NCBI RefSeq assembly: GCF_905147365.1
Contig: NC_056407.1
Location: 22,365,980 to 22,429,979, forward strand
DNA: 64,000 bases
Source of the DNA: Aricia agestis
Lineage: Eukaryota > Arthropoda > Insecta > Lepidoptera > Lycaenidae
Direction: 5' to 3'
The notes below the pieces were generated by a model that searched no databases, was not told the DNA's origin, and saw nothing but the letters and a program-made list of their open reading frames with translations. Of this stretch, positions 10,231-21,585 are shown piece by piece (positions within the stretch are counted from its first letter, which is position 1; each line of letters starts with the position of its first letter). The position numbers and the translations under genes are program-made.

Positions 10231-11454
10231 AATAGCAAAAGTAAAGGAGATATTATTTAAATTTAAGTAAATCAATAAATAGGATTCTAGATTATTATAA
10301 AGTCCACTTTAATAGCTATACTTCGGACCTTAGTCGACAGTTGCGCCATCTAATTAGCAAAAAACCGGTAGCCCCCATTACAGCTTTGTAGGTGCTGTCT
10401 CTGAGCAAAACCGCGGATAGACAGATAGACAAACGGACAGACAGACAGACAGACGGACAGACAGACCGGACGGACAGACCAAAACTATAAGGGTTCCTTG
10501 TTGACTACGGAATCCTAAAAACAAAATAAAATTAATATTTAAGGGAGGCTCTCATACAACAAACGTGATTTTTTGGGCTTTTTTGCTCTTAGATATCAAT
10601 AATGGCAACAGATAGGTTCTTGAATTTTTTACACAATCCTTAGTTATATGTGTACTTTAATATTTAACTATAATATTACACTAAAATATGAAATTAAGTG
10701 GGACTCTCATAGAAAAAACACAATTTATGGCCTAATTTTGCTCTATAATGTTACGGAACCTTTCGTGCGCGAATCCGACTCGCACTTGGCCAATTATGTG
10801 ATCCTATGGTATTAAAATATTATGAAAAAGACCTAATTAAACCACAGCATTAAACTTTTGCAACGAATACAAATAGAATAAATATTTTTAATTTTGATGA
10901 ATTTTAGAAAAAAAATCGCAAATGGTGCCGTAATACAAAATATGCCAAAAGGTGAGTAATAATTAGTACTATAATAGTATGTGAGGATATAACGGCCAAC
11001 CATGCGATTCCAGAGATATGCTCATTTTTTCTGTCGGCTCCATACAAACATTTCTTTAAAAAATTATAACTCCTTTATTATTACACGTAGTTGAGTCTTT
11101 TTACATTTTGTTATGTAATAACAACTAGGAGAACATATTTCAGCCTAAAAAAATGACATCTGGAAACTCAAGTTCCTATGTCTATGAAACTCGATTTTCG
11201 ATCCACTGTGAGTCGGTCTGCATATTTCATGTAATAAAAGTGTTAATAAAGGTTTTTAGTGTACGTAAGATTTGAACAACGTTTTTTGGGCTTTTCAATC
11301 GGTATTTTTGTAAGCTAAAACAATAATTTATAAGTTTATTAATCCCTCGTGCTATATAAGGCATAAGTGCTAAAAACGTCACATCAATTAATAATTTGGC
11401 TATAAAAATTGCATAGCTTTTTACGTGTGTTAACGGATTCTCATCAATTGAACT

Positions 11455-11512
11455 ATAGTTAATCGATATCATGAACTAATTAGTCAATTAGTTCATGATA
11501 TCGATTAACTAT
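11455..11512. repeat. Perfect 27-bp hairpin, 4-nt loop
   Basis: Arms 11455-11481 and 11486-11512 (outer end ATAGTTAATCGATATC) are exact complements around AGTC. Confidence 0.9.
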
Positions 11513-11762
11513 TCTTTCCTGTATCATAATGTGCTTCGAAATAATCGTCAAATCTGTTGGCACGGCAGTGCCCCCGCCAAGTCGAGCAAAAAAGCGGCAC
11601 GGTGGTACCATCCTTTTCTCGAACCATTTCAGGCTCTTTTTGACCCCCTATAACTTCATTGTGGATTAACCAACAAGCCTGAATTTTCAGTTGTCAAGCA
11701 AGCATTGTATAAACACGGTATATTTAAAATTTTTGAAAAAGAGTACTTACCTATTACCTAGT

Positions 11763-11915
11763 ACCCACCCCATTCCCTTCCCTACCCTGTTATCTTTTAA
11801 AAGGCCGGCAACGCACCTGCAGCTCTTTTGATGTTGCGAGTGTCCATGGGCTACAAAAGTTACTTTCCACCAGGTGACCCGTTTACTTGTTTGTCTCCTT
11901 ATTTTACATTAAAAA
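11763..11915 (+). repeat. Truncated, diverged SINE (3' part)
   Basis: Contains CCCTTCCCTACCC, AAAAGGCCGGCAACGCACC, CAGGTGACCCGTTTACT and an A-rich end, the 3' two thirds of the main SINE. Confidence 0.7.
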
Positions 11916-12334
11916 TTCGGTCAAAATTCTAACCCTAATTTTAATGATTGACCTTATTATAATTAATATACATTTTTTAAAGTTCTGAGTACGTCCCATA
12001 ATATTTAAGAATTTTGACATCTAGTGTAAGATAGCTGAACTACGTAGTAACATCAACATCGACCTAAGCTAGTATGGAAAAGTAGGCGGAGCTTGACACC
12101 CCCTCACCCCGCAAATTGTCACGCGTTGTTTCTTATGGAAATTTGATTACCACACCTCCTCTCTGTATTAGCTCCGTGGCCCTTGCCCATACAAAAGTGA
12201 AAAAAAAATCGTCTTTCAGCGCTGCTACTTTCACAGTGAACTCTCTACAAGAAACACGTACACACCTTAAATTATTATCACTTATTTTTGTTACACACTG
12301 TTTATTATATAGCTTTGATAAGGCCCCTAACGTA

Positions 12335-12640
12335 AAAAAAGCGGCCAAGTGCGAGTCGGACTCGCCCATGAAGGGTTCCGCAGCAGGAAATAAGTAACGT
12401 GTTTAGGAAATCAAAAGTATTTTAGGGTTCCGTACCCAAAGGATAAAAACGGGACCCTATTACCATAGAATAATATATATACTTAGACTTCGATTATTGA
12501 TGTCTGTCCGTCTGTCTGTCTTCAGGCTGTATCTCAAGAACCGCTATAGCTAAACATCTGAATTTTTTACAGATTGTGTATTTCTGTTGCCAATATAACA
12601 ACAAACACTAAAAAGTAAAAACATAATAAAATTAATATTT
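12335..12640 (+). repeat. Copy of the GGCCAAGTGCGAGTCGG family
   Basis: It starts GCGGCCAAGTGCGAGTCGG. It contains AGGGTTCCGTACCCAAAGG and a CTGTCCGTCTGTCTGTC tract in rearranged order. It is diverged and non-coding. Confidence 0.6.
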
Positions 12641-12976
12641 AAGGGGCTCCCAATTCCCATACAACAAACGTGATTTTTTGCTCGATATCAATAATGGAAA
12701 CAGGTAGGAACTTGCTTGGACTTGAAATTTTCACAAAATCCTCAATTTTATGTGAACTATAATAATAAATAATACACGTACCTCACCGATTAAAATCGGT
12801 GCGGTACATAATATATTGTCGATTGGACAAGTAAGATGGATAGTAATGGGGGGGGGCGGACCTCCAGGACCCCCCCCTTATGGCGTCGGGTCGCCCATGA
12901 TACTTAGTACATTATTTTGATAAATCTCGTAGGGTTCAACAGCTGCGAACTTACAATGTAAGCGGGAAAAAATGAA

Positions 12977-13323
12977 TTTTTTTTTAATTTTTTTTTAATG
13001 AAATAAGGGGGCAAACGAGCAAACGGGTCACCTGATGGAAAGCAACTTCCGTCGCCCATGGACACTCGCAGCATCAGAAGAGCTGCAAGTGCGTTGCCGG
13101 CCTTTTAAGAGGGAATAGGGTAATAGGGGAGGGTAGGGAAGGGAAGGGAATAGTTGAGGGTAGGGAAGGGAATAGGGTAGGGGTTAGGGGATTGGGCCTC
13201 CGGTAAACTCACTCACTCGGCGAAACACAGCGCAAGCGCTGTTTCACGCCGGTTTTCTGTGAGAACGTGGTATTTATCCGGTCGAGCCGGCCCATTCGTG
13301 CCGAAGCATGGCTCTCCCACGTA
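12977..13323 (-). repeat. SINE (main family), full-length
   Basis: On the minus strand it runs from ACGTGGGAGAGCCATGC (5') through a CCCTA/CCCTTCC-rich middle and the GGCAACGCACTTGCAGCTCTTC block to a poly-A tail. The GGCTCGACCGG segment near its 5' end resembles a Pol III B box. Confidence 0.8.
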
Positions 13324-13394
13324 TAAATTACGACATCACATTAGGAACCTCAAAAATAACAGTATTTCTCCACTATTTAATGACTGATATATAA

Positions 13395-13565
13395 TCTTAT
13401 ATATAAAATTCTCGTGTCACAATGTTCGTTCCCGTACTCCTCTGAAACGGCTTGACCGATTCTCATGAAAGTGAGCATATTGAGTAGGTCTGAGAATTGA
13501 CCAACATCTATTTTTCACACCAAAAATTATTTATATAGCAAAACAACGTTTGCCGGGACAGCTAG
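13395..13565 (+). mobile_element. Mini-Helitron, 171 bp
   Basis: It starts TCTTATATATAAAATTCTCG after A and ends GCCGGGACAGCTAG before T, as Helitrons do (insertion between A and T). Non-autonomous. Confidence 0.75.
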
Positions 13566-13699
13566 TATACCTATAACCTTCCTCTTTAATCACTCTATCT
13601 GTTTAAAAAAACCGCATCAAAATCCGTTACGTAGTTTTAAACTTTAAAGATTAAAGGGAAAAAGGGACATAGGGACAGAGAAAGTGACTTTGTTTTAAA

Positions 13700-14325
13700 T
13701 CTATACTAATATTATAAATGCGAAAGTATCTCTGTCTGTCTGTCTGTCTGTCTCGCTTTCACGCCAAAACTACCGAACCGATTGTAATGAAATTTTGTAT
13801 ACAGATAGTCTTAAGCCTGAGAAAGGACATAGGCTACTTTTTTACTGGAAAAAAGGGTTGTAAGGGGGTGAAAATACGAAAATTTGCTCAAATTAAGTTA
13901 GTTCCAAAAATTCATACTAGATGGCGCCGTGCGTCTCTTACATCGCGCTAACGCTTGCCCAACATCTTTCTATAAGAGGTGGTATCATCATACATCTAAT
14001 TTTCGATTTTTTTCGATTGTTATTTCTTCTTTACGTTATTTAATAAGTCAGTGCCTTATATTATATACAGTGACGTAACCTTAAACCTATCAATGATAAA
14101 TAGTTTATGGGTAAAGTTGTGTAATTGGGGGGCTAAATGAGCTTTAAAATTTGGCATAAAATATAAAGTTTAATTTTAAAAAATGAAATATTATGTGCAC
14201 ACTGCACAGCTGTTTTGATTTAAGGGGTTCCAGGGTTTTTTTATAAAAGCTTTTGACACCAATTTTGTTGAAATTGCGCGCTATAAACTGAAGTCCACGC
14301 GGACGAAGTCGCGGGCAACAGCTAG
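13700..14325 (+). mobile_element. Lep1-like non-autonomous Helitron, complete
   Basis: It begins TCTATACTAATATTATAAAT, then a CTGT tract and GCTTTCACGCCAAAACTACC. It ends GACGAAGTCGCGGGCAACAG plus CTAG, inserted between A (13699) and T (14326). At 626 bp with no replicase it matches the lepidopteran Lep1 description as I recall it. It serves as the unoccupied reference for two interrupted copies (16002-17830 and 47268-48409). Confidence 0.85.
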
Positions 14326-14869
14326 TACTGATATAAAGTAGTGAAGGATCAGGGAAATATTTAAATATGTTAGTCCCATAAAAGTATGGGACTAACAAAT
14401 TGTTGATATGACAACACTTATCCAAACTTCAAAATCGGATGACACGCTGACAAAATATAGTGATGTGCACACATCTCGAACATCGATACCAAGACGCGAC
14501 GGAAAACATCGATATGTAGACGGAGACGTGAAGTGTGGAGTATTTGGAACGAATAGGAAGTTTCAACTTTCAACCGCGACAAATATAAAAATGTAAAGTT
14601 ATTTCAATTGTCAGCTGTCACATATCTAAATTAATACAATTCTGGTACGCGCAAACGCCATTATTTTACGATAGAAACAGGATCAAGTTTGCAGTTTCAC
14701 AAAAAGCTTACTTGCTCCTCAACTCCTTTAGGCTTTAGCCCACATATTACAAGTATATATATTTACACGATTTTCGACCTAGAATGTGTTTTTTATACGA
14801 ATTATCATGTTTAGACTGCGAAAAACCAAGTTTTATTTTCCATATTTTAAGGTTTTACAAAGATAAGTC

Positions 14870-14992
14870 CATATAACTTTGTAATTGTTTTGCAAACTCC
14901 CGAACAAGGCATAAGTTAAATCGTCAATGTATGTTAATTTATATATGTACTTAGTTGCAAATAAAATTTTTCAACTTTGAACTTTGAACTAT
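14870..14992 (+). repeat. 3' end of a LINE (same family as 52900-54505)
   Basis: TTTTGCAAACTCCCGAACAAGG through TATATATGTACTTAGTTGCAA to a CTTTGAA-repeat tail matches 54398-54505. It is a short, 5'-truncated copy. Confidence 0.7.
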
Positions 14993-15139
14993 ATTTTTGC
15001 AAGAAAATGTCACAATCGTCCAGATTTTCACAAAAATACAAATGCGTTCCCGCCAACATGCCGCTGCGTATTTCGTTCCTCTCGCGTTTTATCGTCGTAT
15101 TTTTTTCCAAAGAAGATTATTGAAGACAATTTCCAGCCT

Positions 15140-15205
15140 ATTTTTACTCTAGTGTGGTACGGAACCCTTGGTGCCCGAGTCCAACTCACACTTGGCCGAT
15201 TTTTT
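15140..15205 (-). repeat. Fragment of the GGCCAAGTGCGAGTCGG family
   Basis: GTACGGAACCCTTGGTGCCC through CACACTTGGCCGATTTTT is the inverted 5' end of the family. Confidence 0.6.
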
Positions 15206-15541
15206 ATAGGTTTTTTTTTATACGTAGGTATATATATGTCATCGTAAGATTGTAAAAACCGCGAGATTGTAATATGACGAAGTGATGGATTGTAAACAAA
15301 CAGTTTTCCGGTGATTTTAAATTAATTATTTCGTATTTAAAATAATTTCAATGCCAAATAATATGAGATGTAAGTATAACATAAAAAAAAATAGATATAT
15401 TTAAAGTGCTGTTTGCATGTTCGGTTATTAAAATTAACCTAATTTATTATTCAAACTGCACTTTAAATATATCTAAATTTTATTCAATGTTATACATCAA
15501 ATATTCAGTTTTTTTTCTCAAACCGTGTTCAAAAAAATTCA

Positions 15542-15875
15542 TACGTGGGAGAGCCATGCTTCGGCACGAATGGGCCGGCTTGACCGGAGAAATACCACGT
15601 TCTCACAGAAAACCGGCGTGAAACAGCGCTTCCGCTGTGTTTCGCCGAGTGAGTGAGTGTACCGGAGGCCCAATCTCCTACCCTATTCCCTTCCCTACCC
15701 TCACCTTTTCCTTTCCCTTCCCATCCCTACCCTCCCCTATTACCCTATTCCCTCTTAAAAGGCCTGCAACGCACCTGCAGCTCTTCTGATGCTGCGAGTG
15801 TCCATGGGCGGCGGAAGTTGCTTTTCATCAGGTGACCCGTTTGCTCGTTTGCCCCCTTATTTCATTAAAAAAAAA
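15542..15875 (+). repeat. SINE (main family), full-length
   Basis: Runs from TACGTGGGAGAGCCATGC to CCCCCTTATTTCATTAAAAA. All internal blocks are present, including the CCCTA/CCTTCCC-rich middle. Confidence 0.85.
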
Positions 15876-16001
15876 CAAATATGCATAGGCAAAGCCAGCA
15901 CAGCATATTTCTATTTTCTGGCCTCTGTCTCTTTGTTAAAACTGTCACGAGTGAGTCTTTTCTTACCTACACTAAACAATGTTTAATTATTGTAATTTTA
16001 T

Positions 16002-17830
16002 CTATCTATACTAGTAATATTATAAATGCGAAAGTATCTCTGTCTGTCTGTCTGTCTGTCTCGCTTTCACGCCAAAACTACTGAACCGATTGTAATGAAA
16101 TTTTGGACATAGGCTACTTTTTAACTGGAAAAAGGGGTTGTAAGGGGGTGAAAATGCGTAAATTTGTTCAAATTATATTAGTTCTAAAAACTCATAACAG
16201 ATGGCGCCAAGAGTCGCCTAGATCGCGCTATCGCTTGCTCTTATGTATTTTTATAAGGGATGTTACCATATATGTAATTGATTGTATGTGATGTTACCAT
16301 GTTGGGCTAAATTTTTCGATTCTTTCGATTGTTATACATATTATTAATTAATAACTCACCTTCCAACTTAAATATCAGAAACAACAGCGCCAAAACTACT
16401 GAACCGATTGTAATGAAATTTTGTACACACATAGTCTAAAGCCTGAGAAAGGATATAGTCTACTTTTTTTTACTGGAAATAGGGGTTGTAAGGGGGTGTT
16501 TATCACTAGTTTATGCGTAAATTTGTTCAAATTAAATTAGTTCCAAAACTCATAACAGATGGCGCCAAGAGTCGCCTAGATCGCGTTATCGCTTGCTCAT
16601 ATGTATTTTTATAAGAGGTGGTACCATGTTGGGTTAAGTTTTTCGATTCTTTCGATTGTTGACATACGTTATCAAATAACTCACCTACCAACATATATCA
16701 GAAACAACAGCATACCAATAATAAATACTAAATAGTTTATGGGTAAAGCAAAAGTTGTGTAATGCAGCTAAGTTGTGTAAAGCTAAATAAGCTTTAACCC
16801 TTAATTAGTCGCATGGGGTCAAATCACTTCAAGCCGAAAAAATATGTGCTAGAATTCCAGGAATACAACGACACTCTTGGTAGTCTCCTAACTCCTATCG
16901 AAGTATCCTAATAAGTGGTAGCCGGTCAGCTAATGACGGTGCATGTGTCGCTACTATCTTGAGCGCTGACCCCATACGACCACTTACGTAACTTCTTTTG
17001 TCACAAGATAGGTTTCTATTATTGTAATATTATGTTTAATTTTTAAATTATTTTTGTCATAATTTAGGATTTTTCATAAATATACGTGTGTATTATTCTA
17101 TTAACAGAATTTTTTTCACAAAATTGCTTTATAAAAATGTCAATATGAGTTATGGAAGTGAAGTACGATAGGTTAGATATTTTGTGAGCCTCCGAACTTC
17201 GAAACTATACACCAATTTATGATGGCCATGAATCGGCAAGCAAGATTGAAGATTCCAGTAATGATTAAAATTATTTCTGACCACCGGATGGTGATGATGA
17301 TGATGATCAGAGGGTAATGACCAATAGTGCGTAAAAATCATAAAGTGAGGAAAATATGTTTGTCAATATTATCTCAAGATCTAATTCCTTCGGTGCTATA
17401 AAAAAAATTTGGATATCAGATTGAAAAGTTTTTTTTTTTCATCTCGATCTCAGCTATGTTGATATTTTGGAGATATCGAGACAGAAAAGAAGTTGAGTGA
17501 TTTTTTTTTTTGTTGTAAAGAGGCAAACCACGGTTTTTGTTTATTCATGAAGCCCAAAGCGGCCGCATCCGGCCGCGATAACAATAGATAAGCTATTGTG
17601 TCTCGTTATTCCACGATCGATGGGTTAATATTAATTACAATAAAGCCCTCTTAACAATTTGCATAATTGATACTTCGTTTTATTTATTTCTTCACCTTAA
17701 CTTTCGCTATTTTATTTGGGGTCAGTAAAGACCCCATGCGACTACTTGTGTGACTTTCTTGATGCGCCTAATTAAGGGTTAAAATTTGGTATAAAAAAGT
17801 TTAGGATGTATATAAGGTCAAATTGCGTAC
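16002..17830 (+). mobile_element. Lep1-like Helitron copies, rearranged, interrupted by a TTAA element
   Basis: Starts CTATACTAGTAATATTATAAATGCG, then a CTGT tract. The middle segment (CAAAACTACTGAACCGATTG ... AGATGGCGCCA) occurs twice, at about 16070-16330 and 16388-16690. The segment AGCTAAATAAGCTTT breaks off at 16797 and AAATTTGGTATAAAA resumes after 17782, matching uninterrupted Lep1 at about 14132-14160. No CTAG end was found. Confidence 0.65.
16798..17778. mobile_element. TTAA-flanked piggyBac-type non-autonomous element, 981 bp
   Basis: Termini CCCTTAATTAGTCGCATGGG and CGCCTAATTAAGGG, with a second inverted block GACCCCATGCGACTACTTG near the right end. Flanked by TTAA at 16794-16797 and 17779-17782. 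Its right part contains a copy of the small CCC(G/A)TCGATCGTGG MITE (about 17545-17624). No transposase frame is visible. Confidence 0.75.
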
Positions 17831-18397
17831 TACGTCCAATTAAATTATGAAAGTATAGTGCGTTTCATTAAATAGTTCCTTTGCCGTCATGTTGGCACTA
17901 ATGCAAATTAGTGTTGCCTTATTATCTTTCTGTGCTACCTTAAATTAGGGGAGTTAATAATATGTTATCACAAAATACTTTTATTCCCTAATTTTTTATA
18001 ATTCTAACTTTCACCTGCGACTTATCCTGCATTAACGTCTATCGCTCGGGGACCGTTCTTTTTCCCGGGATGAAAGGTACCCTATGTCCTTCTCCATACC
18101 CCAGACAACGTCTACGTATGAAAGTTTCATGATGAAACTGTACTTTATGCGTGAAGGCGTAACAAACAAACAAAGTCACATTCGCATTTACTAGCTAAAA
18201 GCCGAGCTTTGTGAGGGCTCGCGTCGTTACACCTTGACTGACTGATGATAACACATTTACATGACGTAAATAAAAATTACTATGTTAAAGCACAAATCAA
18301 TAAGCGTGATAGTTTTTCCATAAAGTGAACCACAAAATGTACAGGTTGTGGGATATACTAGGGCTCGCTTCGCTCGTCCTGATAATTATAATATAAG

Positions 18398-18512
18398 TAC
18401 TATCTTTTACCCGCGACTTCATCCGCGTGGACTTCAGTTTATACTTTATAGCGCGTGGTGTCAACAAAATTGGTGTCAAAAGCTTTTTAAAACCCTAGTA
18501 CCCCTTAAGGAT
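18398..18512 (-). repeat. Fragment of Lep1-like Helitron 3' end
   Basis: TTTACCCGCGACTTCATCCG through ATAGCGCGTGGTGTCAAC to CCCTAGTACCCCTTAAG is the reverse complement of the Lep1 3' region. The terminal CTAG is altered. Confidence 0.65.
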
Positions 18513-18775
18513 GTATATAACATTTATAAATTCAAAGATTCTGACCTAAATTCGAAATATATAGTAGAATATAACATCCTGCATCGATTGATACAAAAAA
18601 ATCAATACCTTACCTATATTTTATTTTTTTGTCCATGTCTATGCAATTGACAGACCATTACGTTATTTGGTCGAATATGTCAATTCAATGTTAATTGTGA
18701 TCTGTCAGCTGGGTTTGACGTAACGCAACCAAACTACTTAGGTCCCCGATTTGCATAGGAATCAACTTCTCTGAT

Positions 18776-19092
18776 CATGGGCGTACCCAGGTTATGGGCC
18801 AGGGGGGGGGGGGGGGGGGGGGGCAAATTACCCAGGTTCTGGGCCAGGGGGGGCAAATTACCCAGGTTCTGAGCTAGGGGGGCAAATCAGATTTTTTATA
18901 AGCTAGGTGTTTATAAAGAATAAACATATAATAATTTTTTGTTGTAAAAATATTGTACTTATTGCAAACAAATGGCAAAAATTCGTTTTCAAAATTTTTA
19001 ATTTTTATAGATAAAGTACTACTGCATACCGGCATGGGGGGCAGGGGGGGGCAGCAGCCCCCCCCTGCCCCCCATGCCGGTACGCCCATGTC
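18776..19092. repeat. G/C-run palindromic repeat with a 22-G tract
   Basis: The ends CATGGGCGTACC and GGTACGCCCATG are inverted repeats. Inside, the unit CAGGTTCTGGGCCAGGGGG...CAAATTACC repeats. A run of 22 G lies at 18802-18823, and CCGGCATGGGGGGCAGG is mirrored by CCTGCCCCCCATGCCGG at 19029-19080. A related inverted copy is at 29225-29505. Confidence 0.65.
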
Positions 19093-20129
19093 TCTGATAG
19101 TACATATTCGATTTCGAACAACGAAAGTGTGTGATACCGTTCGATGCGTAACATCCCCGTACGCAAGTGACAACTGAGTTCAACTGACAGTTGACAATTG
19201 ACATCTACAGTCTGTCACTTCTGGAAATTAGCAAAGCAAAAGACGCGACATTGCTGTGTTTACGTGTTTATTCTTTTATAAAACTAATGTTTTGTGTTTG
19301 ATAATTATAATCAAGTGCTTTACTCGGTAATAATGGAGAACAAGTTTCTGATAAATAACTTGGGGTAAGCGTATTCCACAATCTAGAACGCACAAAAAGG
19401 TCTCAGCTCCCTGACCTCCTTAGTTATCCATTACATTGCAAGGTTTTTAACTTTGTATAGTCTTGTTTTACAACATCACCTATCGTCTACCTCAGTTTGC
19501 TCACTGAACTTAACTACTCGAAGCACTTCTTTTGAGTGTGTATCTTTGTTTTGTCCATAATTGACATTTTAAATAGATTGTTCGTATAATTTCTTACTAT
19601 GACTACATGAATAATGTTTTTTTCATCTTAAAAACCCACCATTGATGTTCTTACCCTATCCACTTCAAGAAAATGCTTGCATAATCAAAGTATGAAAGTA
19701 GGTGACAGCGCTATATTCCAAACCAGTTTTAACATGGATATAAAAGCGTAAATTATATAATAATGCACATAGAACACCCTCTTTGGGTCTAAAAAAGGTA
19801 AATAAATGCAGAAGTTTCTAGATTAAGCTTATATGTATTTTAGGAAGATACTTTTACTTAACTTTTTATCTAACTGTAGGAGAATATTGACCTACACTGT
19901 TAGAATTCAATTTAATCTTTCTGTAAACAAACAACAATTGTTAGTACTATGGTTGTACAATATAATGCTACTGATTTAATATAAAACTGGGATTTTACTT
20001 ACAGAATGGACTATGTAATAAGTCTACATTAAAATAAAATACCTCCCATTGTGTCTAGAGTTTTAAATCTACATTAAAACAAAATATCCCCCATGTTTTA
20101 ATATTGTTTTTTTCCAACTTATTAATTAA

Positions 20130-20210
20130 TACCTCGATTGTGGGAATAGCAGACACAATAGATTTTCAATTGTTATGTGGCAACGAGGTGCCGCCTGGGG
20201 GATTGATGGG
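20130..20210. mobile_element. Small TTAA-flanked MITE (diverged copy)
   Basis: TTAA flanks; CCTCGATTGTGGGAATAGC, ACACAATAGATTTTCAATTG, and right end ATTGATGGG. Family of 2040-2119. Confidence 0.6.
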
Positions 20211-20391
20211 TTAAAAAACTTTCAAATTATACTTAAGTACTTATTGTCTAAAATCTATATATTAAACATGTCTGTAAGATCTTTTTGTGCTTCACCAGAA
20301 TGACCATTAATTCTATAAGCTTGCCTGATTGAAACTGATAAAAAAATCTATTAAAGAAATCCTTTTTTTCTTTATTCTGCACTGCTGCTAA

Positions 20392-20986
20392 AGCGGGAAT
20401 TCACTACCGGGCTGCCCGCGGGCCGCCCAGTCTGGCACAAGTCTACCGCTTGCCCCTATTGAACAAATAGATAGAGGGCTGCAGCTCGGTCGTGGACTCA
20501 TGGACTCAATCTTCTTTGTAACAAATAATAGAGCAACATCGGCATTAGTTTCTTTGGATTTTTCAATAAGTTTCGCTGTGTTAGCGGCATTTGGTAGATA
20601 GGTGTTCATGTAATCCTTGCTTCTAACTTTCTACAAACAAGGATATGGTAGACAGGTAAATGGAAATAAACGAATGTCAAAATTGTTTTTGTTCCTTCAT
20701 TCCTAAGTTTAGTGTTTGTATTTTTTACAATAATATAATATTGTAAGTGCACTACAGTAGTCCAGTCGCTCTCCAAGGCGCGAATGACGGCGGGCCGCCC
20801 GTCGCGACCATTCATGTACAGACTTGCTCGTGCCCGCGCGGGAAAAATGCGATCTCGCGGGCAGGCTGCGGGCACGGGCCAACGGGCATGTCTGTGCCCG
20901 TACCTAGGAATTGACGAGCAGACATGCGACAGACCTGCCCGTGACGGGCGGCCCGTAGCGGGCGGCCCGGTAGTCAATTCCCCGCT
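20392..20986. mobile_element. Harbinger-type MITE, 595 bp (TAA target duplication)
   Basis: Left AGCGGGAATTCACTACCGGGC and right GCCCGGTAGTCAATTCCCCGCT are inverted, flanked by TAA (20389-20391 and 20987-20989). The terminal ~50-150 bp are GC-rich (GGGCGGCCCG motifs); the core is AT-rich. The overlapping frames on both strands are non-genic. Confidence 0.75.
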
Positions 20987-21378
20987 TAAGAAAAAAAATT
21001 TAATGTTAAATATTGATGTTTCACAAAACCCTGACATATTATTTTATAAGTTATTAGAATGTTCAACAAAATACTACATTATGCTTAATTACGTATTAAA
21101 TTCAGTCAATAATATACTTAAATATAAAGTATTAATTACTGTTTTGTTCACTGTAATTTTTGAAGTCATCGGAAAACTTTTTTAAAGGTACACATGTCTG
21201 TGGGACATAATTTTAGTATAAGTATACCTCTATTATCATAGCTCATCAAAACGTTCATTATGAGCACATTCCACAAGACAAGGGCAAATTATATCAAATT
21301 AAAAGATACATTATCATATTATGTGAGAAATAATGTAGATAAGCTAAATTAATTTTCGTAGTGTCCTTAGAATATATA

Positions 21379-21585
21379 TCTTATATCTTTAAACGAGCAA
21401 TTCTTGTATATATATATTTATAATTGGAATCTCGGAATCGGCTCCAACGATTTTCATGAAATTTAGTATATGGCGGGTTTCGGGGGCGATAAATCGATCT
21501 AGCTAGGAATCATTTTCAGAAAATGTAATTTTATTCGTGTTTTATAGAATACCGAGCAGTGAGCACAGCTCGGTCAAACAGCTAG
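21379..21585 (+). mobile_element. Mini-Helitron, 207 bp
   Basis: Starts TCTTATATCTTTAAACGAGC after A. Ends in the stem ACCGAGCAGTGAGCACAGCT/CGGT followed by CAAACAGCTAG before T. Confidence 0.75.

Larger units (their letters stand above)
7907..11209. repeat. Large inverted duplication, ~700-bp arms around a ~1.9-kb spacer
   Basis: The left arm (7907-8604, from CACAGTGGATCG) reappears as its reverse complement at 10515-11209 (to CGATCCACTGTG), with many substitutions and small indels. Each arm ends inwards in a copy of the GGCCAAGTGCGAGTCGG repeat. The spacer holds two more copies of that repeat and a perfect 31-bp hairpin. No coding is recognised. It could be a fold-back element or a segmental inverted duplication. 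Confidence 0.75.
12900..13699 (-). repeat. Repeat split by a SINE and a mini-Helitron
   Basis: Read on the minus strand, 13699 down to 13566, then about 13394-13324, then about 12985-12900 line up in order with the plus-strand repeat at 22893-23160 and 60490-60840. Shared landmarks are the poly-T / CCCTTTAATCTTTAAA start, the TAAATAGTGGAGAAATACTG block and TACGAGATTTATCAAAATAATGTAC. The gaps are exactly the inserted SINE (12977-13323) and Helitron (13395-13565). Confidence 0.65.

Noticed and set aside
18348..18650. 100-codon plus-strand frame
   Set aside because: It covers a Lep1 3'-end fragment and AT-rich sequence; no protein features.
20606..21185. Overlapping frames of 133-143 codons
   Set aside because: They lie across the GC-rich end of a TAA-flanked MITE and show no recognisable protein features.
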